Assembly: GCF_030247195.1 (NCBI RefSeq)
Contig: NC_080672.1
Coordinates: 368,954,271-369,018,270 of the forward strand
Reading direction: 5' to 3'
From: Topomyia yanbarensis
Taxonomy: Eukaryota; Arthropoda; Insecta; Diptera; Culicidae
Length of the DNA: 64,000 nt
A model generated the notes under the pieces. It was given only the letters and a program-made list of their open reading frames with translations, made no database searches and was not told the origin of the DNA. Numbering within the stretch: the stretch's first letter is position 1; the number at the start of each line of letters is the position of its first letter. The position numbers and the translations under genes were made by a program. Shown piece by piece: positions 31,035 to 43,400 of the stretch.

Positions 31035-33040
31035 GTATAGGTTTGAAACGCGAACAAGTTATTCTAGAACCAATATTTTGTTTACACTCTGGTCTAAGAA
31101 TTCATTACATCGATAATATAGCACAAAACCCTGTAGTCTCCTTCGTGTTTCTCGGATTTTTTAAAATATTCAACCATCGAAGACGTTAGCACGAATACAA
31201 ACTATCAGAGTTATCAACAACATCACTCCTCAATTAAACAATTCAACCATGTTTTTAATTCATACCAACTCGATCACCGCAGGTTTCTTCTTTGGTCCCA
31301 AAAGCAGGCGAACTTCCCCGCTCAGCACGCTCTCCGCAACGGAACGAAAAACGCGCACTTTCTACTTCCCCAAAATCGTTGGCTAACTATTGCACACACT
31401 TCATCGCACCGCCACGTGTCTAGAAAAACTGATTCGGAAAAATCTTCCAACTTGCAGTCTGGTGCTGCTACCGGGGAAAAAGGTTTTCCACGGCGCGCCT
31501 TTTTTTGCTTCTATTCTTGTTGTACTAACAGACTTTTATTTTCACTCTACTCTATTTACTTCGCGCTTCCATTTTGTATGTGAGAAAAACTAACATCGTT
31601 AATATTATATGAATAGATCCAAAAATGATCCAACTGCACAGAACGGTGGTTTTTGGGGGGCGAAGACACGGGTGGCGACGAGGCCGGGCCAAATAGGAAG
31701 GAGCTAGCGTGCGAACGGGGAAAAACAGAAGAAAAAAAAATCGACAACCATAATATCGTATCTGGGAAAAACGCAACGTAAGACCAGAGCACGCGGCTGC
31801 ATTAAAAATAATACAAAATATTCAGGCGTGCAGAACAGCATGCGAAGGGAAAAAATATTGAACCGCCAAGGCAGCTATCGTAAAATCTAGTTCGGGAATG
31901 CTTCACTAGAACTTGGGATACTTCTTGAATGCGGAACGGAACAGCTGGTTGGATGTTTTTAACAGGAAGACATTGTACTGTAAGAGCCGGAATCTTCCGT
32001 AACAATTCAATTATTCAACTGTTTATTCTCGAAGGGAATCCCGCAGTGATGGGTAAACCAGATCGCAAAACTTTCCCATTGACCTGGAAATTTTGCGTCG
32101 CAAAAATTGCATCCAACTGGTTCGCATGCATTACCAGCCGAGCAGGAAAAAATAACAAATCCGCTTAAAACAAATAAATCGCGGCGAAAAAGAAGTCTGT
32201 TTTCCACCAGTCGGCTGCGGGTGAAAAATGGAATAAAGTTCGAATTTAATGACTGCAAACCGTTGGCGATTTGGTGGTCCGGTTCAACTGGATGGAATAT
32301 TAGTACCTATGTAAGTACAGATGGCTTTTAAAAATAAGTTCATCGAAGAACGCAATTGGATGGAAAAATGCACGTTTCAATGGATGGCTTAAAAAACTTT
32401 AGGAGATTTTAGTACAATTTTGTACATTGAACCTCACTGTCAAGTTAGGGAAATTTCACGACTGCTGTCATATTCAGTGCTAAAGATATTACGTGTAATA
32501 AAAAAAAATGCAACTGCAATATCGTTGCACCATAAGCAGCACAAAAAACACTTCCTTCCCTCTATTATGTGGCATGGATCACCGAATCGAACGATTGACT
32601 GATTGTTTGATCGCTTGCAGTCGACATTATTTTTGCCGAGATAAGTGTTTTCTTGTTTCTTGAGTATATCGGAAATACCACCGCCCGTAGCGCCTTATAA
32701 TGATCGAACGGTGACGATTAATGTGGACCCGTTCGTTTGGTTTGCATGTTTGCATCGCAGGCAAAACTTTTCGTAAGTGTTTGCTTGTTTGTTTGTTTGT
32801 TTGCATCAGGAAAAAGTGGTCTCGGAACAAGGTTGAACGAATTAACTTTCATAACGTGAGCAATTGTTGTTTCCAATAGTTTATACACAGTTACGTTGGA
32901 CTCTTCAAGGCACTCTCGGTAACTGTGGAACTGATTGAGAAGTTGAGGGAATTATGTCATCGTAGCGAAGAAAGGAGAAAAGGAGACAAGGGATTGAAGA
33001 CTTAAGTCATATATGACCTAAAACACATCTAGACACGCAA
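31035..33040. other. Unassigned; GC-richer block at about 31250-31950
   Basis: The 31250-31950 part is CpG-richer and non-repetitive and might be regulatory or a non-coding exon. Frames here overlap on both strands without recognisable motifs. The rest is AT-rich with nothing identified. Confidence 0.25.
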
Positions 33041-33245
33041 ATCCAAGTAATGTTGCACACATTTTAATATGTATTGTATCATTTGGACATCATCACAAAC
33101 TGGTACTAAGTTTATAAGGGAATTTGCTGTGTGATCGTACTATTCAACCCGTAACTCCGGAACCAGAAGTCGAACCAATAAAAAATCTATATTATCGACG
33201 TAAGCGTTGTACCTTTCATTTAAATTTGTGTAATCGGTTTTTTTA
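33041..33245 (+). repeat. Fragment of the GAAAGGC-ended repeat family
   Basis: AAGTAATGTTGCACACATTT, TTTGGACATCATCACAAACT, CAACCCGTAACTCCGGAACC and TGTACCTTTCATTTAAAT correspond to segments of the giant inverted repeat arms (for example 47390-47520). It is diverged and truncated. Confidence 0.55.
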
Positions 33246-33514
33246 GAAGATACGTGTTTTAATTTTTAGCAATCCTCAAAACAAAAATCATTATTGTGGT
33301 AAAAGTGTGATTATAGCAAAAAATGTTATTGTTTAAAATAACAGGCAAGTGTTTTGGAAAGCTAGAGGCTCCTATTTTATGGGTGGATTTCGGTTTGGGT
33401 GAAAAACTAAATATTTTCAAGACGATTACCACGTTTGAACGTACGGGGCTATTCGGACCCCATACTCCATTTACCACCGTTCAGCGGCTTGCGGCTGCAT
33501 ACACGATTGCACAC

Positions 33515-33610
33515 ACAAGGGTTGGGAGTACCGGTTTTACCGTTACCGAAAACCCGTCCGAATGTTCAATACCGAAATACCGGTTTTTAAAGCATAAAAT
33601 ACCGGTATTT
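33515..33610. repeat. ACCGGT-rich element end, possibly hAT-type
   Basis: AAGGGTTGGGAGTACCGGTT starts a block with several ACCGGT / TACCGAAA motifs in both orientations, resembling sub-terminal repeats of hAT-like elements. No partner end was found, so only one end may be present. Confidence 0.3.
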
Positions 33611-34550
33611 TCAGAATTTTTGTTAGCAAAAACTATTTACAGAATATTTGATTATTTTTTATAATAGAACTTCAAAAATCTTTTCACTTACTAATGTTCG
33701 CAGTAAGGATGCCTGTTTTGGGACACTTTAATGTTTCTATATAAGCATCAACTTTTAACATACTTGTATTCTATTTTTTCACTTTACTGTGCTAATCTAT
33801 ATAAGGCTCAAAACTATCATTAAACTATGAATAATGGTCAATAAATTCTGCAGGTTTAATTACGCAAAGTCGTCACATTGAATATTTTTATAAGCTGTCA
33901 ATCTAAGAGCGTTACTGCAACGGATTAAGTTTAAAACAAATTGGAAAAGGAAGCAAAAACGTTGTCATAAGAGGCAACAAAAATATCATTTCTTCATGTC
34001 AGGCCTACTACAATTTTAGCACATTGTTGTATTAAATTAGTAAATCAGTTTCTTTTACTTCATATTTAAGTAATACTCCCAGTCATCGGCTGTCCGTGGT
34101 TGAAGTTTCATTTTGAATTATCTCAGAATTCCCGAATTGATTCAATAAACGAAATCTATAACAAATTTGCGGCAACCGGCTGCCCAGAGCAATAAACACA
34201 CGATAACACTTCTTCAAGTTACATAGATCGTACCACTTATCAAGGTGAATCCAGATTTGTAACTATTTACCCTAGCTCACTAACACAACGCTTTCCCGTA
34301 GTAAACGTTGAGATGCAGAGGTATATGCGGTCTCCATAGCCACACGTTTGTTATAATAACATTCGTTTCCTTTCCATATTATTGTAAAGATTGGGCGTAT
34401 AGAACTTTCGAAACGTACATCTAGAGGATGGATAGGACTGTTCCAATGCAATGCAAATTTAGCAGGAATTTTGAGATTTTACTAAAACTACTACAACTTA
34501 GACTTATTACGTCTTTGGAGAAGTTATCGTAGTTTATGAGCCCCCTCTTT
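33611..34550. other. Unassigned AT-rich sequence
   Basis: No gene or element recognised. Confidence 0.4.
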
Positions 34551-34559
34551 TTGTTAAAA

Positions 34560-35760
34560 CAACAGTTAGGGTGGTTCTAATTTTACCAAGATCAAAAAAT
34601 TAACTTTTTAATCATTCTAACTAGAGCCAAACGACCTCCAGAGAAGTTGTAGAACGACAAATTTTGGAAAAGTTTGCTGAAGACACGTAAGCTCTATCTG
34701 TCATACTTTTTATTTTACAACAAATTTAAAGTCGGAGCTTAGGGTGTTTCTTAGAAATACAGTTTTATTCAAATAACCTTTGCTGTATTCATTTAAAACT
34801 GAAGTAGTCATATATCTAACTATTTCTGTTGAAAAGTTATGAGCACTTTTTCGCCAAAAATGTTATTTTTTGGAATAACAATATCACTCATTTGGGGCAA
34901 ACAAAAAATATTTTTTTTTTTGACTATAAATAAGGTCATGATTAGAGATATAATTGCGTAAAAAATGGCGAATGCGATATTTTTTTAAAATTTCACAAAA
35001 TTGATTTGAAAAACTCTATTTTTTATATATTAAGTGCTTATATCTTCTGAACAATAAAAGCTCGAGTTTTGATGTATTAGAAGAAAATGTTCGTCTTCAA
35101 AAACTCTGAAAAACATCTGAAGGATATGTTGGAAAAAAAATGAAAACTGAAAAAGTTATTTTAAAAATTTGGTTTTCCATGAATTGACTCTTTGTGATAT
35201 GTTTAAATTACTTTCACGGTGAACAATATAAAAAAGTAGTTTCGTTTTCATGGTATAATATTGCACTTTATAATACTTTTCTATTTTAAATAGTGGGTAG
35301 GGTGGTTCTATTTTTTTTAAATCAGGAAATTAACTTTTTAATGGTTCGAGATAGTTTCGCTGTCTTGAAGAAAATGAAATTTTAAAAAACTTTGTCGAAG
35401 ACACTGAAACTCTATGTCGTATACTTTTCATTTTACAAGAAATTTACCAAAAAATTTAGGGTGTTTCTTAAAAAATGGTTTTCTTTGTATAACTGTTGCA
35501 GTTTTGATTTTTCATTAGGATCACTTTAGAAATACTTTCATATATTTTGACGGAGAACAATTTGTCTTAATATATTGAACCTCTAGCTTCACTCGTTAGA
35601 AAGTTATATATACTTGCTATTAAAAGTAAACTTTTTTTGAGTGAATATTGCAAGATATAAAAAAATATCGTATTTGCCATTTTTGGTGATATATACTACA
35701 AAGCATGCTATTTCATATGATTTTTAATGTTCAGTGCCCGAATCGAAGATAATTATATTT
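34560..35760 (+). repeat. Two tandem copies of a dispersed 'GGGTGGTTCTA' repeat
   Basis: Copy A (about 34567-34990) and copy B (about 35286-35700) share AGGGTGGTTCTA, AAATTAACTTTTTAATsrTT, a GAAGACACnn..CTCTAT stretch, CATACTTTT.ATTTTACAA and TTTAGGGTGTTTCTTA in the same order. Related copies occur on the minus strand at 40480-40800 and, more diverged, at 44500-44900. Non-coding; family unnamed here. Confidence 0.55.
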
Positions 35761-35796
35761 GGAAAAGTTATATTTTTACATTTCTTACAAAAGAAA

Positions 35797-36020
35797 TGTA
35801 TAGGATTCTCTCAAACTTTGTAAACTTCTTCCGAGGCCCGGAGGGCCGAGTCTCGTATACCAATCGACTCAGCTCGACAAATTAAGACAATGTCTGTATG
35901 TGTGTGTATGTGTAAATGTATGTATGTACAAAATGTCATGTAATTATCTCAGCAATAGCTGATCCGATCTTTATGAAACTAGTTTCAAATGAAAGGCCTA
36001 ACGTTGCCATTTGACACTAT
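35797..36020 (-). repeat. Diverged end module of the GAAAGGC-ended family
   Basis: CCGAGGCCCGGAGGGCCGAG, TATACCAATCGACTCAGCTC and a TATGTGTGTG stretch match the end module of the giant inverted repeat in minus orientation. TTTCAAATGAAAGGCC follows. Confidence 0.55.
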
Positions 36021-36822
36021 TATTTTTGTTTTTTGATATGTTGTTTACTTTCAGAAATATGGGTCATTTTGTCAAAACATTACAGGTTTTTAGTATATAA
36101 CTATCAAACAAAGCAATGTTGTCTGCACATAATTAGAAATCTTGTAAAAATACCTTTCGAACAAGCTATATATTGTCAAAATCCGTTCACGAGCGAAGGA
36201 GACATTAAACATTTTGTATTTTTATTCCCCGCTTACCAGTTTTCACTAATTAAAAAGGAGACCGTTCCATACAGAGTATTGCTTCACTGGTGTTTTAGGG
36301 GCAAAACTAAACCGATTTTGAATATCAGGGTATGAAAACACATCTACGTAATTCAAGGAATTAAATTTTGGAAACATTTTGTGAATTATCTCTATAATAA
36401 CTGAACTATTTCACAAAAATCAATATGTAAGTTCACTTCAAAAGCAAAATAATGTGCTCATAGTGAATTTTTTTCTAGAGTTCATGTATTTATCCCTTGG
36501 ATTAGGCGTTGCGTTCAATCGTGAAGTAAATGTTGGATGGTATATTAATAAACAGATTATCGAGTAATTCACCTAGTAGTGAGATAAAAGATTTCTCATA
36601 TAATTATACTCGTGCATCACCAAAAGAAACTGTATTTTTGAATTCTAAAACTCTAGCGAAAATTTAGCTCTTTGCAAGATTTAGGTTATATTGGTTATGG
36701 CGCAAAAATTACTTCTTGCATTATTTATAATGAGGATGTGAGAAATCAATATGTCGCATAATATACCTATAAAAAGAAGGTCTCGGCATGAACCATCATT
36801 TGCCATTCCTCACATGCCCTCC

Positions 36823-36824
<2 letters not shown>
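36021..36824. other. Unassigned AT-rich sequence
   Basis: A 100-codon frame at 36033-36335 has no recognisable motif or splice context. Nothing else identified. Confidence 0.35.

Positions 36825-36880
<56 letters not shown>
36825..36880. repeat. (TC)n microsatellite
   Basis: An uninterrupted dinucleotide TC run of about 55 bp. Confidence 0.95.
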
Positions 36881-36884
<4 letters not shown>

Positions 36885-38480
36885 GATCGTGGCAACTGTC
36901 ACGACTCACATATATCTTGCAATTTCTCTATCCATGTCTAAGTTGTGTGATCTTTATTAATATTCAAGCTAATTTCATGTGTGCGATGTAATTGTGAAGG
37001 TTTGGGAAAACAAAACTATATTTTGTCTGCTGTTACCCTATTATTTCCTTTGCATTATTGTGTCGAAAAGACTCAACGAAACAAGTTTAATAATACATCC
37101 TACATGGCAAATAAAATATTTGTAGTCCTGAGAAAATTTGCAAAATATTTGCATTATGGGAAAACTATAACTATTTTCAAGGTGAAATATGTATCTCTTC
37201 GAAACGTTGCACTATGGGTAGAAAGGTGACCATCGAAAACAAATTTAATTCCATTCTATTCAAAGCTTGTATATACAATATAATTGAGGAAATTCATGGC
37301 ATTCTCAGAAAAATAAGTGGCTTAACTGGGTAATACAGACGTTTGACGATGAAAATTTTCAAAAGGGACATTCCACGTGCGATATTTCAACTCTTCGTAT
37401 CTCTATTGAATGAAACATATGCTCAAGTATGTCATGTGAAAACTAAGAACATCTTTTTCGTGATGATATTATTGCAAATGCACATACGTTGTATTGGTAT
37501 GAACTTTCATGAAAAATAACGGATCAAAGCCCAAAAATATCCACGAATTAGATCCGGGAAAAGAAGTCTCCCAAAGTCCCCACTCTCGATAGGGGATGCA
37601 AGTACAATGTGTCTTCTAACTTATCGTCGTCCATATCTGCTCTATACTGAGTACACTTCAATTGATGTTTCAATGGCAGTCACATTTAGTAGTGAGGCAT
37701 TGGATAATTCGGCACACGTTTCGTTCGAGTTTTCCATATTGTAGAAGTCAATTAGCGAGGATTACAATAAGAGTTTATGCATTGGACAGTAGTTGATCTG
37801 ACTAAATTTTTACCATCCTGATAGTTTGAACCATTTCTTTTTCACAGTATTGGTTTGTATAGGACTTATTTTACCATATTTCCTGAACGAGAATTCCGAA
37901 CGAAACAATATGCAAGCTATAAGGATGGTTAGAAAGAGACTGCATTGTAATCAATTGAATGCACGCAATTTATGCAATCGACATTGCCTAGACAATTCAC
38001 ACTATTTATTTTAATGCAAATGAAAACTTTGAAATATATACATGTCTCTTTTACGAATCGCATTCTTCCTCTTTCGCTCTCTGTTCAAGGGGCTTGAAAG
38101 CACATGTGACCTTGTCTTACTTTACTATATTCAATTGCGCGGTAAATTAATGGACCAGAAAATTCTATTCAGCACAAATTTTTTTTCGGAATATGCGACC
38201 AAAAAGTAAACTTTGAATTCCAAAGCAAATTGAACGTTCCAGGTTCCTGATAACTAATTTAAGTCCATCAATAATGTAGAAACACCAGATAATCTTAAAA
38301 CGACCCCGTCAAGTAAAGAAGCGTGAAAACAAAAAGACTAAAACAAAAAAGAGATGGAAGTCCTAGAAAGCCCATTGTATATTAATTAACCTTTTCTCAG
38401 AAGATAAGATTATCAAAAACATTACATAACTTTCTGATGCAATGGTTCTCAAATTCAAGATTGGGTTATCTATTTTCAAA
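36881..38480. other. Unassigned AT-rich sequence
   Basis: No gene or element recognised. Confidence 0.4.
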
Positions 38481-40340
38481 CATGTTTTTTATCTTTAACT
38501 TTAAATGATCATTGCATTTTAATTAATTACTTCATTCAGCATCTTTTTATTCATTTTGTTTATCTGCGTTCATTTTATCTACTTTATTCTTTTCATCATT
38601 TGGATTCACTCTGACTAGTTTATTCTTTTTGTGCATTTTACTCATATCATTCATTTAACTTATTTTAATTCACTGTTTTCATTTAATGCATTTTTTCCAG
38701 TTCATTCATTTTGCTTCATTTCATTAATCTGAGTATTTTTTCAGTTTTATTCATTTCATCCAAATAATTTATTTGACACAATTTTTTTCTATTAATTTAT
38801 CACCTTTTAACATCCTTTAATTTTTCTTTTCAGTCAATGCATTTTATTCTGCTCATTTTTTTATTTTTAATTCATTTTATCAATTCAGCTCATTTTGTTT
38901 ATTTGACTCGTTTGTTTTATTTATTCATGTCATTTATTTTTTATGCATTTCATTTTCTTTGTTGATTCCTTTATTTTTATCCATTTAATTCATTACATTC
39001 ATTTCATCTCCATTGTATACACTGTATTCATTAAATTAAATTTATTCATTTAATTCATTTGATTCGTTTGATTCATTTGATTCATTTGATTCATTTGATT
39101 CATTTGATTCATATGATTCATTTGATTCATTTGATTCATTTGATTCATTTGATTCATTTGATTCATTTGATTCATTTGATTCATTTGATTCATTTGATTC
39201 ATTTGATTCATTTGATTCATTTGATTCATTTGATTCATTTGATTCATTTGATTCATTTGATTCATTTGATTCATTTGATTCATTTGATTCATTTGATTCA
39301 TATGATTCATATGATTCATTTGATTCATTTGATTCATTTGATTCATTTGATTCATTTGATTCATTTGATTCATTTGATTCATATGATTCATTTGATTCAT
39401 TTGATTCATTTGATTCATTTGATTCATTTGATTCATTTGATTCATTTGATTCATTTGATTCATTTGATTCATTTGATTCATTTGATTCATTTGATTCATT
39501 TGATTCATTTGATTCATTTGATTCATTTGATACATTTGATTCATTTGATTCATTTGATTCATTTGATTCATTTGATTCATTTGATTCATTTGATTCATTT
39601 GATTCATTTGATTCATTTGATTCATTTGATTCATTTGATTCATTTGATTCATTTGATTCATTTGATTCATTTGATTCATTTGATTCATTTGATTCATTTG
39701 ATTCATTTGATTCATTTGATTCATTTGATTCATTTGATTCATTTGATTCATTTGATTCATTTGATTCATTTGATTCATTTGATTCATTTGATTCATTTGA
39801 TTCATTTGATTCATTTGATTCATTTGATTCATTTGATTCATTTGATTCATTTGATTCATTTGATTCATTTGATTCATTTGATTCATTTGATTCATTTGAT
39901 TCATTTGATTCATTTGATTCATTTGATTCATTTGATTCATTTGATTCATTTGATTCATTTGATTCATTTGATTCATTTGATTCATCATTTGATTCAATTT
40001 GATTCATTTGATTCATTTTAATCGTTTGATCCATTTGATTCATTTAATTCGTTTTCTTCATATCTTTAATTTTATTCAGTAAGTAAGTAGTAATTTCTTT
40101 TATTTATTTCATTTAATTTGTTAGTTTGAGTCAATTTATTCTATTAATCTTATAAATATTTCTAAATATAGTCAAAATTTCCAATAATTAAACTAATATA
40201 ATTTGATTCGTGTGTACTATAATTTTGATTTACATTAATCATTCTACTCATTTTATGAATTTGAACACCTTTTATTGCATTTTTTTTATTTTTTTATTTC
40301 GTTCGTTTTAATGATTTTCTATCATTTACTTAGTTTATTC
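38481..40340. repeat. 9 bp-unit minisatellite with decayed flanks
   Basis: The core, about 39055-40019, is some 107 copies of GATTCATTT with almost no variation. GATTCATAT occurs at about 39106, 39295, 39304 and 39376, GATACATTT at 39529, and there is a phase break near 39980. On both sides (38481-39054 and 40020-40340) TTCATTT / TTTATTC motifs continue with rising divergence and no fixed period. The unit is a multiple of three with no stop on either strand, so long repetitive frames appear on both strands; none is a gene. Confidence 0.95.
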
Positions 40341-40479
40341 GAGATTTTATTCGTGCAGGACTAGAAACTGTTTTCATCCCATCTCTAGTTGGGTGCCTAC
40401 TTCGCACTTACTTGAGTTCTGCAAACTAATGAATGATCCAACAGTGATATGTGTAAGAAATATCCCATCGTACTGCTAG

Positions 40480-40800
40480 GTTAAAAGTTCTTATAACTTT
40501 AAAACGAAAAAAGTTCAGTAGTTGGTGTTTTAAAGCAAATTATGTTCCTCAAAATAATCTTCAATTTGTCCAAAGGGTACTTTAGCGTAAAATGAAAACT
40601 TCAAAAGTTATAGAAATAAAACCGGTTTTTTTAAGGAACACCCTAAAGCTTACTTTTGAATTTCTCGTGTAATGGAAAGTATAAAAGCTAGAGCTTGCAT
40701 GTCTTCAGCAAATTTGTCTAAAATGTGTTGCTCTACAATTTCATCGTAAACAGTAAAGCTCTATCTCAAACCGTTAAAAGTTCTATTTTAAATATTTTTC
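40480..40800 (-). repeat. Minus-strand copy of the 'GGGTGGTTCTA' repeat
   Basis: AAGGAACACCCTAAAGCTTA, TCTCGTGTAATGGAAAGTAT and GTCTTCAGCAAATTTGTCTA correspond in reverse to the units at 34.56-35.7 kb. Confidence 0.5.
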
Positions 40801-41312
40801 GCTCAGTATTTTTTGTAGGAAAAGGAAGTTTCCTAAAAATATGTTCTGTGGCAGATGCGTTAAAAACCTGCAAAATTACGTAACAAAACAACGGAACTAT
40901 AAGCTATGATATCTACCTCAAAGAATATATGAAGAAGGATTCGCAGTCGTCCAGTCCCAGTTTGGCCTGAATCAACCTCCTGCCACTACTCCAGGTTTTA
41001 TCTAAGTATGAAGAGAATGGAACGTATTTTGTACCGAAAGAAGCCAATACTTCCAACTGTCCTCATCGATATATGTTGGGCCATTGTGAAATGGGATCTA
41101 TCCATATATAAACACTTTGCTTAAACTGCAGGAGATTTTCAAACAATATAGAACAAGGCAGCAAACAGACAGATTCTTAACAAAGATTTTTAAGCAGGTT
41201 TTTATCGAAATTAACGTTCGAAAAAATAAAATGAATAATAATATCAAAAGTAAATATTGTGGTCATTTTCTGTTACACAAATTTTGGGGTGTCCAGCTTT
41301 GATCGCGAATAG
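40801..41312. other. Unassigned sequence
   Basis: No gene recognised. Confidence 0.35.
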
Positions 41313-43400
41313 GCTATAGATTAGCTGTCGCCTCCTTGATCGACAGTCGAAACACGAAATATAGTCCATTCCTTGATCGAAATATCACGTCCGTAAAAAT
41401 CATCAGCGTTCTCATAGCAGTCATCGCCAATAGTTTGCTAATCATTCTACCAGAGAAGCCACGTGTAGGATCCAATCTGCGCATCATCCATACTAACGCA
41501 ACACATATTCGCAGAGAGTCTTGCATCACATTTTCCAACAGGGCCAGAGAACATCTCTCGAGATGGAGCGGCACACGCGGAAAACTCTTCCATTTTTTTC
41601 CACACAAGCACACACACGCACACATTTATTCACACAAGTGGATGGAAACATTCTAACAATTGTGTAACCCTTTTTTCGCATCTTGTTTTGGCCCGGCTCT
41701 CGCAGCTAGACCGTCGTCAGCTCGGTGTGATGGTGTCCGCCGCGTTTTTCCTCCCAGCAAGGATGCACTACTGCATCCCACACTCGACGGCGACGACGCT
41801 GTCGGTATGCTCTGTGTGGTAAGCAAACCGTTTGCGATGCATTAAACGACGGACGCGCGCGCGACTAGTGACAAAAGTGAAGAAGGCAAAAAGAAAGTTC
41901 TAATTTTCCTCTCTAATTCTAATTAAAGTCAAAGATGTGGATGGGTCGCATTGCGGAACGAAAGATTGCAAAGAAAGCAGTGATACTCGTGACGGTTCTG
42001 TGACGACTACAAGCCGGCCTCGGTTGGGAAAGGTCGGGTGAAATATGGCTGGCGAATTTCACCGTCCGCAGTTGCCGTGATTATTTCTGAAGTTAAATTA
42101 GACGAAGGTACGGCGCGATTATTCTTAGAGCAGGTTCGGTACGGAGACAGAGACGGAGAAATGATAATCACTTCAAAGATGACAGCGGATGGATTTATGC
42201 GATAGTGAAGTGAAAAGAAACAAAATAAAAACCAATGTAATCGTTTTGGAGTGCATCCGAGCAGCCCAAAATGGCGGTGGACGCTGGCTAGTGCTTCGGA
42301 GTGAAATATTTTTAGAATTGCTGCTTCGACACAAGTGCTTACCATAGTAACTAGTTTTTTTTTGTACGGAAATAGGAATTTGGTGTATAAAAATTTGGTA
42401 TAAAATATCACATTTTTCGGTAGCAAGTAAAATTGAACCCGATCATACAAACAGCAGCAGCGGAGTATCCGCAAAGCACAACTTTCAATCACAGTCCAAA
42501 TGCACTTGTTTTCTTCGGATAGGATAGGAAAAATAACCACCACGGTCGCCTTCCAGACGCCCACTGTCCTTAGCGATGGAGGCTGGACACATCTCAGCAA
42601 CCCAACGCCAAATCAAACGAACTTTCTAAGAACTACCACCCATCAGACTGCAGTTCGCCACCACCGTAGGAGGGGGCAAGGGCCCGGTTGGGTGGTTATC
42701 AAATGTCTTGGAGATAATATTTGAATTGCTTTTGGTAAATTTGATGTGCACCCAGTTGGAATGAAGACCAAATAATAATTTAATTCGCAGAAGAAAAAAA
42801 ATGATGCCAAAGAAAAAGATGTGCAAGATATGCTTCAACTTCCTAACCATAACCACAGCCGTCGAAAACAGTTTTTCGACAAAACCACCCTAAGCTCATT
42901 ACTGGAAGTAGCAGCAGCAGCAGCGGAAGCAGGATGCACCACCCAAAGCTCTTCCCACCAAAAAACAGGGAGAAAGGACCGCTCTACGCATAATCTAAGC
43001 GAGGTAAACTTCACCACCACCAAAGAAGAGAATTTATAATATTGAAGGAGGGTGGGTGGTTTTAGTCGCAGACTCATACTACAGCCAAAGGGACGGCTTG
43101 CATCCTAATAGAAGTCACGGCCAAGTGGTAATGAAGGGAGGTGGAATTTATGTGATGAGAGAAATGGACAGGATATAGTATTCTGGCAGAAGATGCATTA
43201 TTGATTTTTCCCCGCCACAATGCTGTGTCCAGTTTTCTGGCACTTCTGAATGAGGAAGACTGTTGTGTGCGAGTTGAGTTGATGGGAAGAGTGTCGGGGA
43301 GTGTGGTTGATTTGATGCGCGCACGGACGAAGAAAAATGCCTGACTGGTCGGACGGTGTTACGTGGGGGTTGAAGAAGAGGCAGCTTCCGGGTAATATTC
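41313..43400. other. GC-richer non-repetitive block, possible promoter / 5' non-coding exons
   Basis: This block contains CpG-rich stretches (41690-41880), a consensus 5' splice site (GTGTGGTAAGCAAAC near 41815-41829), CAG-type triplet runs (42910-42930) and no repeat family seen elsewhere in the window. Frames overlap on both strands; one at 42821-43039 includes a short Ala run from the triplets. No protein is recognised. A control region or untranslated exon of a distant gene is a guess. Confidence 0.25.

Noticed and set aside
31552..31792. Overlapping open frames in two minus-strand phases
   Set aside because: GC-richer composition lowers stop density; the frames overlap each other and none has a recognisable motif.
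36751..36960. Ser-Leu repeat protein
   Set aside because: It is the translation of a TC dinucleotide microsatellite.
39042..40043. Very long open frames on both strands over the 9 bp array
   Set aside because: The unit length is a multiple of three and contains no stop in any of these frames, so they arise automatically; there is no start context, splice site or non-repeat coding sequence.
38481..40340. CRISPR-like array
   Set aside because: Units are contiguous 9 bp repeats without unique spacers and the context is an animal genome.
42007..42600. 197-codon minus-strand frame
   Set aside because: No recognisable domain, low-complexity hydrophobic stretches and no splice or start support; not called as a gene.
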